Assembly (NCBI GenBank): GCA_947498065.1
Contig: CANMIS010000001.1
Coordinates: 1 to 64,000 of the forward strand
DNA: 64,000 nt
Reading direction: 5' to 3'
From: an uncultured Erythrobacter sp.
Lineage (GTDB): Bacteria > Pseudomonadota > Alphaproteobacteria > Sphingomonadales > Sphingomonadaceae
Part shown: in pieces, positions 59,102-64,000 of the stretch
Layout: each line of letters begins with the position of its first letter
How positions within the stretch are numbered: the first letter of the stretch is position 1
Position numbers and translations under genes: made by a program
The notes under the pieces: model-generated
The model's database searches: none
Told to the model about the DNA's origin: nothing
The model's input: only the letters and a program-made list of their open reading frames with translations

Positions 59102-61273
59102 TCAGGACTTCGTGATCAGCCGCACGCCAGCGTGATTGGCAAAGAAACTCCATCCCCAGTTGAGAATCACCGTTGCCCGGTTCCGCGCACCAGTGAGAAA
59201 GCCAACATGAACCACCCCCCACAGCCACCAGGCAAGCGCGCCTGACAGTTTGAATGCGCCAAAGTCCGCCACCGCCGACTTGCGGCCAATCGTCGCCAGG
59301 CTGCCTTGGTGCTTGTACTCAAACGGTCCGGGGCTTTGTTTGCCCAGCAGCTCCGCCTCGACCAGCCTGCCGACATAAGCGCCCGCCTGCTTCGCCGCTG
59401 GAGCGAGGCCGGGAACGGGATCGCCATTCCACGCGCTGCTGCCCGCAGTGTCTCCGATTGCGAACACGTCCGCCTGGCCTTTCACGCGTAGCCATTCATC
59501 GACCAGAACGCGACCAGAGCGGTCGCATTCCGCGCCCAGCCATTTGCCCGCAGGCGACGCGGTAACGCCCGCCGCCCACAGGACGGTCTCGGTCTCAATC
59601 TTGGTATCATCGCCGATCATCACATGGCGCGCGGCGATCTCTGTTACGCGTCCGCCAGTGCGGATTTCCACGCCGAGCTTTTCAAGAGAGGCCGCTGCTT
59701 TCTCCGCCAATTCTTCAGGAAAGGCCGGAAGCACACGCGGCCCGGATTGGACCAGGATCACCCGCGCGCTGCTGGGGTCGATGGTGCGAAACTCCCGCTC
59801 GACATTGATCTTGGCAAGCTCTGCAATCGCTCCGGCCAGCTCAACCCCTGTCGGGCCAGCTCCGACCACGACAAAGGTCAGCAGTCTTTTCACGCGTTCG
59901 GGATCATTGCTCGCCTCAGCCTGCTCAAACGCCTCCAGGATAGATCCGCGCACCGCGACGCCGTCCTCGACAGTCTTCAGACCCGGCGCAAACGCGCCCC
60001 ATTCATCCTTGCCGAAATAGCTGTGTGATGCCCCGGTTGCGAGCACCAGCTTGTCATAGACCAGTTCCTGATTGTCCAGCTCTCCGCCGCCATAGGTCAG
60101 CGTCTTGGCCTTCGCATCGATCGCCGAAACCTCGCCCTTCACCACCCGCACATTGCCATCGGGTTTGAACAGGCTGCGGATCGGGGTCGCGATATCCGCC
60201 GGGTTCAATGTCGCCGTGGCGATCTGATAAAGCAGCGGCTGAAACAGGTGATAATTGCGCTTATCAATCAGGGTGATGCGCACTGGCAGGCGCTTTAACC
60301 GCGCAACCGCCGCCAGCCCGCCAAAGCCAGCGCCTACCACCACAATATGCGGCCAATGGTCTGGGATATCGGCATAATCCCGGTCGAACAGAATGTTCTT
60401 CTCCATCCATGCGTAAATCAGATTGTCGAGCGACAGGCTGCCCGCCCCGCGCGATTCGTAGATCGCCAGGAACAGGATCGGATAAAAGGTGATGTTCGGA
60501 TGCACGCCGACGATCATGAACAGGCCGATGAGTATGACGAGCACATAAGACACCACGCTCGCGGCAAAGCCAGTGGCCAGCAGCACCGCAAAGACAATCG
60601 CCAGCCAATCGGGAAAACCGGTGAAGATCGTAATCGGCAGCCATGTTGCAAGCGCCACGGAGGGCTCAAACACTCCGGCGAACGCCAGCAGAGTGAGCGC
60701 CAGCCACAGGCGGATGACCATCATGGCAACTGGCGCACCGCGCTCTCTCAGAAATTCGCCGAAGCGAACCACCGGGCGCGCCAGTGGCAATGCGCTGTCC
60801 TTAAGGCCAGACGACAGCGGCCGGTCGAGTGAGAACGCCGCAGGGCCGTGGAACACATACCACAGCAGCATCGCAGAGATCAGCAGATTGCTGGTGGTGG
60901 GAACATAAACGGCCTGCGAAATGATCGTCAGCACCGCCATCGCGAGCGCGGCTGGCCGGGTGAAAAAGCCGAGCAGCAGCAAGACCGGTCCGATCAGCTC
61001 AATCGAGAGGCCCACCGCTGCGGCTGTGTCTGGCGCCATCCAGCTGACTGGATACTCATTAGCCGCCAGAAAAACCGCTTTGTCCCAGTCCGCCGCCTTA
61101 ACCAGGCCAGATCGAAAGAAAGCCTGCGCGAGGAAAAACCGCACGATCAGATCGGTGAACGGCCAGAAAACCTCCGCCCCGCCGGAATACAGCTTCGCCC
61201 AGCTGCGCAAGGTCACCCGCACAAATGGCGACAGGCGTTCCTCCTGCAAGGTCATCTCTGCCGCGCTTGTCAT
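59102..61273 (-). CDS. DoxX-type membrane domain fused to type II NADH dehydrogenase
   Basis: The protein has 723 residues from MTSAAEMTLQEERLSPF, with AAGGAAGG upstream. Residues about 1-290 contain eight or so hydrophobic segments in two DoxX-like units (LIVRFFLAQAFFRSGLVKA and VIRLWLALTLLAFAGV). From about residue 310 follows a complete NDH-2: FAD motif GAGFGG at 314-319, NAD motif VVVGAGPTGVELAG near 470, VLWAAGVTASP, DVFAIGDTAG and a C-terminal membrane-contacting region (LSGALAWWLWGVVHVGF). It should pass electrons from NADH to quinone without pumping protons. No frameshift is seen at the join. Confidence 0.88.
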   Translation of the reverse strand: MTSAAEMTLQEERLSPFVRVTLRSWAKLYSGGAEVFWPFTDLIVRFFLAQAFFRSGLVKAADWDKAVFLAANEYPVSWMAPDTAAAVGLSIELIGPVLLLLGFFTRPAALAMAVLTIISQAVYVPTTSNLLISAMLLWYVFHGPAAFSLDRPLSSGLKDSALPLARPVVRFGEFLRERGAPVAMMVIRLWLALTLLAFAGVFEPSVALATWLPITIFTGFPDWLAIVFAVLLATGFAASVVSYVLVILIGLFMIVGVHPNITFYPILFLAIYESRGAGSLSLDNLIYAWMEKNILFDRDYADIPDHWPHIVVVGAGFGGLAAVARLKRLPVRITLIDKRNYHLFQPLLYQIATATLNPADIATPIRSLFKPDGNVRVVKGEVSAIDAKAKTLTYGGGELDNQELVYDKLVLATGASHSYFGKDEWGAFAPGLKTVEDGVAVRGSILEAFEQAEASNDPERVKRLLTFVVVGAGPTGVELAGAIAELAKINVEREFRTIDPSSARVILVQSGPRVLPAFPEELAEKAAASLEKLGVEIRTGGRVTEIAARHVMIGDDTKIETETVLWAAGVTASPAGKWLGAECDRSGRVLVDEWLRVKGQADVFAIGDTAGSSAWNGDPVPGLAPAAKQAGAYVGRLVEAELLGKQSPGPFEYKHQGSLATIGRKSAVADFGAFKLSGALAWWLWGVVHVGFLTGARNRATVILNWGWSFFANHAGVRLITKS

Positions 61274-61384
61274 ATGACCAGGCCTTCCTTGCAACTAAGC
61301 TCGCGAAACCGCGACCTTAGTTACAAGTGTTCAGACATGCAAAGCCATGCAGATAAAGCGGTGGATCAGCGCCGCTGGCCGGTC

Positions 61385-64000
61385 CTAAAGGTCAAAACCC
61401 CAGCGGCGATAACGTGTTGCAAGCAGTGGCTCGCGCGCCAACGCGTCGTCCACATCGGCTTGGCCGCCCTTGTCGCCTTGCTCGAGGCGGATCAGGCCGC
61501 GCAGCAGAACCGAGGCCGTTTGATCCGGCTCCAATTCGAGCGCCGCATCGATATCGGCCATCGCAGAATCGAACATTCCGTTACGCAGATAAATCAGCGC
61601 GCGGCTATCGAGAATGCTCGACGACTTACCGCTGTTCTCAACCGCTTTGGTGCAGACCGAAATCCCGTCGGACACAGCGATATTCCAAGTCCCACTGAAC
61701 CAGCAGACTGCGTTCAGAAGTTCGGAATCGTTGGGATCATCAGCGAGCAGCTCACTGATCGCCGCCAAGCCATCACTCGCACGGCCTTCTACCGCGTCCA
61801 GCTCTGCAAGAGCGAGGGTCAAGCTTTGGCGAACGTCTTCATCGCCGTCCTCATATTCGATGACTTCACGCGCGGCTGATAACTCGCCCAGATCCACCAT
61901 CGCATTCGCCAGGTCCATGGCTCTCCAAGGCGTTGGATCGAGCGCATAGGCCTCTTCCAAATCCGCTTTGTTGGCTTCCAGATCGAGCAATTGCGAATGC
62001 ACAGAACTGCGCTGGCCGTAATATTCAGCCGTCGCCTCAAGCTCGATGACCTTGTTCATGTCCTCCAGCGAACCGGCCCAATCATAGGTCGTATATCGGA
62101 AGCCAGCGCGGCGCAGATATGGGTCTTTTTCATCGGGATCTTTGTCGATCAAGTCCGCATAGGCTGCCTCTAGTGGTTCCAGCACGCTGCGATCCGCCCC
62201 TCTTGCGAAGCGCCAGCGGCGCGGCACATCATCAGAGGTGGTAAGCTTCGTCTCTTGGCGAGCAAGACTTGCGGCCTTCCGGCGTTCCTCGCGGAATGCC
62301 TCGGGCAGGATTTCACCGCCCTGTGTGGTGACAATCTCGGAAACCTGAAACACGCGGTCGTTAAAGCTGGTTTGGCGCGTGTAGCGCTGCCCAGCAACCT
62401 CTACGTCAATCGGATCGCTGCCGGTGAGTTCATAGCCATCGAAGCCATCGGGCAGCGTGATTGTCATGCTGTAAGCCGCACTGCTGCTCGCTCCGACAGA
62501 AACGGGCAGATCGCGCCATTCCTTGCGCGAACGGTTCGGCGCGAAAGTGATCTGCTTTGCGGCCATCGGCGCTTCGACTTCTCCGCGAGCGCCGTCAAAA
62601 TCAAACGTACCCTCGATGATCCCGGTCATGATCATTGTTGCTTCGCTGTCGTCATCGCCAGAGACGATGTCGATATCGACCAAGGTCATGCCGCTCCCGG
62701 TGCTGCGGCCAATTTGCCGCTTGGCGTCGTCATCCAGCTTTTCAGCCTCTGCATTCAATTGCGCCGCTGCTGCGCCCCAATATTTCATTTTGAATGTCAT
62801 CAAACCCGGCAGATCCAAACCGGCAGAGGCGTCGACGGCGATGTCCATTTCAGTTTCTGGAACGCGCGGCAAAACCTGCTCAATCGGTTCCAGCTGCGCG
62901 CCAGCGCTGCGAATGGGCAGGCTGTATTCAAACGGCGGGACATTGCCGACCGTGCGCATATTCGCGCCCAGCGACGTGCCATCGAGATAATACAGATTGC
63001 CGCCAATCTCTGCGCGCACCAGCACGTGATCAAACGCGCCGGGAATTGGCAGGGAAATCGGCACGGTGTTGCCCGCGCGGCTCGAGACGAGAACTGGTTC
63101 CGCCTCAATCCCCAGATGATCGAGGATCGCCAGCAAGATCACAGTCTTCGCTTTGCAATCGCCGTATTTGTTTTCCCAAGTGGTCGCGACGTCCTGAGGC
63201 AGGTAATTTCCGCCATCCAGCCCGTTGAGCAGATAGCGAATGTCCTCTTGCACCAGCTCCAATGCGGCGACGGCTTGCTCCAGATCGCCGGAATGCTCGG
63301 CGCGAATGGCCTCCACCTTGGCCAGCAAATCATCGAGGCCATCCAGCGCGCCATCGGTCTCATAATAAGGTGCCATCGTGCTCGACACCTCAGCCCAATC
63401 GGCAAAGGTGCCCAGTTGCAGCATTGTGCCCCGGCGATAACGCAGCGGCGCATCGTTCGGGAACTCATCGGCTTCCTCCAGAGGCAGCGACACCTCCAGC
63501 CAATTGTGTCCGTCTGACTTCTCAACCTGGGGCAATTCGAAATTTGGACCCGCTTTGTAACGGACATCCAGATCATCCGGCCATGACGCACGGATTCGCG
63601 CAAAGTCGGCGACCGTATCAGGCTCGCGCCACAAGAAACGCTGGGTCTGGACCTCTTCGCCCAATGCCTGATCGGAGTTGGTCACCGAATAGCGCATGCG
63701 CAGCTCGTCACCGACTTCGAGGCCGGGAACTGACAATGTCGCGGTTAGCGAGCCATCCAGGATGCGCCGCTCAAGCATCCGCTCGCGGCGCAGCACCTCC
63801 ATCACCTCGCCTTGCTCGACCAGGTCGATCACCTCATCTCCGCGCACAATCGAGATTTCGTGGACGATCAAATCGCCTTTGTCCGGCAGCCACTGCGCCG
63901 TCAGAGTGCCGACATTGGACAGGTCAGACAGGCTGGCAACGCGGTAAACCACATCGGTGTATTCCCAGTTCAGCCCATTCTCGATGCGAATCTGAGTGTC
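61385..64000 (-). CDS. DUF3857/transglutaminase-like protein with TPR region (5' end missing)
   Basis: At least 871 residues are visible; the frame stays open to the right edge, so the GTG inside (63952) is not the start. DUF3857 covers the first 220 residues. A transglutaminase-like domain follows with Cys in NKYGDCKAKTVILLAIL, His in GAFDHVLVR and Asp in YYLDGTSLG. The last 250 residues are TPR-like helices, including ALIYLRNGMFDSAMADIDAA. Family members are usually exported and of unknown substrate; the signal peptide would be outside the window. Confidence 0.85.
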   Translation of the reverse strand, partial: DTQIRIENGLNWEYTDVVYRVASLSDLSNVGTLTAQWLPDKGDLIVHEISIVRGDEVIDLVEQGEVMEVLRRERMLERRILDGSLTATLSVPGLEVGDELRMRYSVTNSDQALGEEVQTQRFLWREPDTVADFARIRASWPDDLDVRYKAGPNFELPQVEKSDGHNWLEVSLPLEEADEFPNDAPLRYRRGTMLQLGTFADWAEVSSTMAPYYETDGALDGLDDLLAKVEAIRAEHSGDLEQAVAALELVQEDIRYLLNGLDGGNYLPQDVATTWENKYGDCKAKTVILLAILDHLGIEAEPVLVSSRAGNTVPISLPIPGAFDHVLVRAEIGGNLYYLDGTSLGANMRTVGNVPPFEYSLPIRSAGAQLEPIEQVLPRVPETEMDIAVDASAGLDLPGLMTFKMKYWGAAAAQLNAEAEKLDDDAKRQIGRSTGSGMTLVDIDIVSGDDDSEATMIMTGIIEGTFDFDGARGEVEAPMAAKQITFAPNRSRKEWRDLPVSVGASSSAAYSMTITLPDGFDGYELTGSDPIDVEVAGQRYTRQTSFNDRVFQVSEIVTTQGGEILPEAFREERRKAASLARQETKLTTSDDVPRRWRFARGADRSVLEPLEAAYADLIDKDPDEKDPYLRRAGFRYTTYDWAGSLEDMNKVIELEATAEYYGQRSSVHSQLLDLEANKADLEEAYALDPTPWRAMDLANAMVDLGELSAAREVIEYEDGDEDVRQSLTLALAELDAVEGRASDGLAAISELLADDPNDSELLNAVCWFSGTWNIAVSDGISVCTKAVENSGKSSSILDSRALIYLRNGMFDSAMADIDAALELEPDQTASVLLRGLIRLEQGDKGGQADVDDALAREPLLATRYRRWGFDL

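Noticed and set aside
62255..63517. Long antisense frame (420 codons) opposite the DUF3857 gene
   Set aside because: It is a shadow of a high-GC coding strand: no ribosome-binding site, no domain pattern, and the opposite strand has clear DUF3857 and transglutaminase motifs.
1..64000. Defence system, prophage or integrative element
   Set aside because: No integrase, transposase, restriction, toxin-antitoxin, phage or CRISPR genes were found; radC here sits among housekeeping genes.

Overview
This 64 kb window reads as chromosomal DNA of an alphaproteobacterium, most likely Sphingomonadales and probably close to Erythrobacter/Altererythrobacter. The evidence is a sphingomonad-type TonB receptor, an F0 ATPase operon (atpI-B-E-b'-b) with no F1 genes beside it, a FYDLN-type acidic zinc-ribbon protein, a class II EPSP synthase, S16 and L9 with long acidic Ala/Glu tails, and the order ffh-rpsP-rimM-...-trmD-rplS. 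This placement is inference; no rRNA is present. I saw no insertion sequence, prophage, plasmid gene or CRISPR array. The window is gene-dense, with no gene-free stretch over 300 bases. Many neighbouring genes overlap by exactly four bases (ATGA, GTGA or TTGA).

1-9.8 kb is a catabolic island. On the minus strand are an AraC regulator, a TonB receptor, an odd MBL-fold protein, a carboxymuconolactone decarboxylase/AhpD-like protein, an MhpA/PheA-type FAD hydroxylase, a DUF2783 protein, a VOC-fold enzyme and the start of a fumarylacetoacetate-hydrolase-family gene. Divergently, a nitrilase and an aldoxime dehydratase form the aldoxime-to-nitrile-to-acid pathway. The likely theme is uptake of an aldoxime or nitrile, its conversion to an acid, and aromatic ring hydroxylation and opening.

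9.9-24.8 kb is mostly housekeeping. It holds DUF2855, GST, a membrane protein and dnaN in one coupled run, then fabG-fabD, an LD-carboxypeptidase facing a MurC-like ligase (probable peptidoglycan recycling), a GST with a DUF808 membrane protein, rpsF-rpsR-rplI ending in a clear terminator, AMP nucleosidase, and a chemoreceptor-like protein with six predicted membrane segments.

24.9-37.8 kb carries exported and stress or metabolic genes: two exported proteins of unknown role, a beta-propeller lipoprotein coupled to an M2 (ACE-like) dipeptidyl carboxypeptidase, a coupled run of HCCA-isomerase-like, GFA, alpha/beta hydrolase and membrane protein genes, a glycosidase-like exported protein, asd, an epoxide-hydrolase-like enzyme, and an S9 dipeptidyl-peptidase overlapping it tail to tail.

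38-51.5 kb is translation and core metabolism. rplS-trmD are separated from rimM-rpsP-ffh by three coupled foreign genes, including a second nitrilase-family enzyme, and by a plus-strand gene. tRNA-Ala(GGC) with its terminator, aroA, cmk, rpsA, gloB and a quinone oxidoreductase follow. Three families of palindromic intergenic repeats lie here.

51.5-64 kb holds the F0 operon, a ydbH-ynbE-ydbL envelope operon, divergent radC, a DoxX/NDH-2 fusion, and a DUF3857/transglutaminase protein that runs off the right edge.
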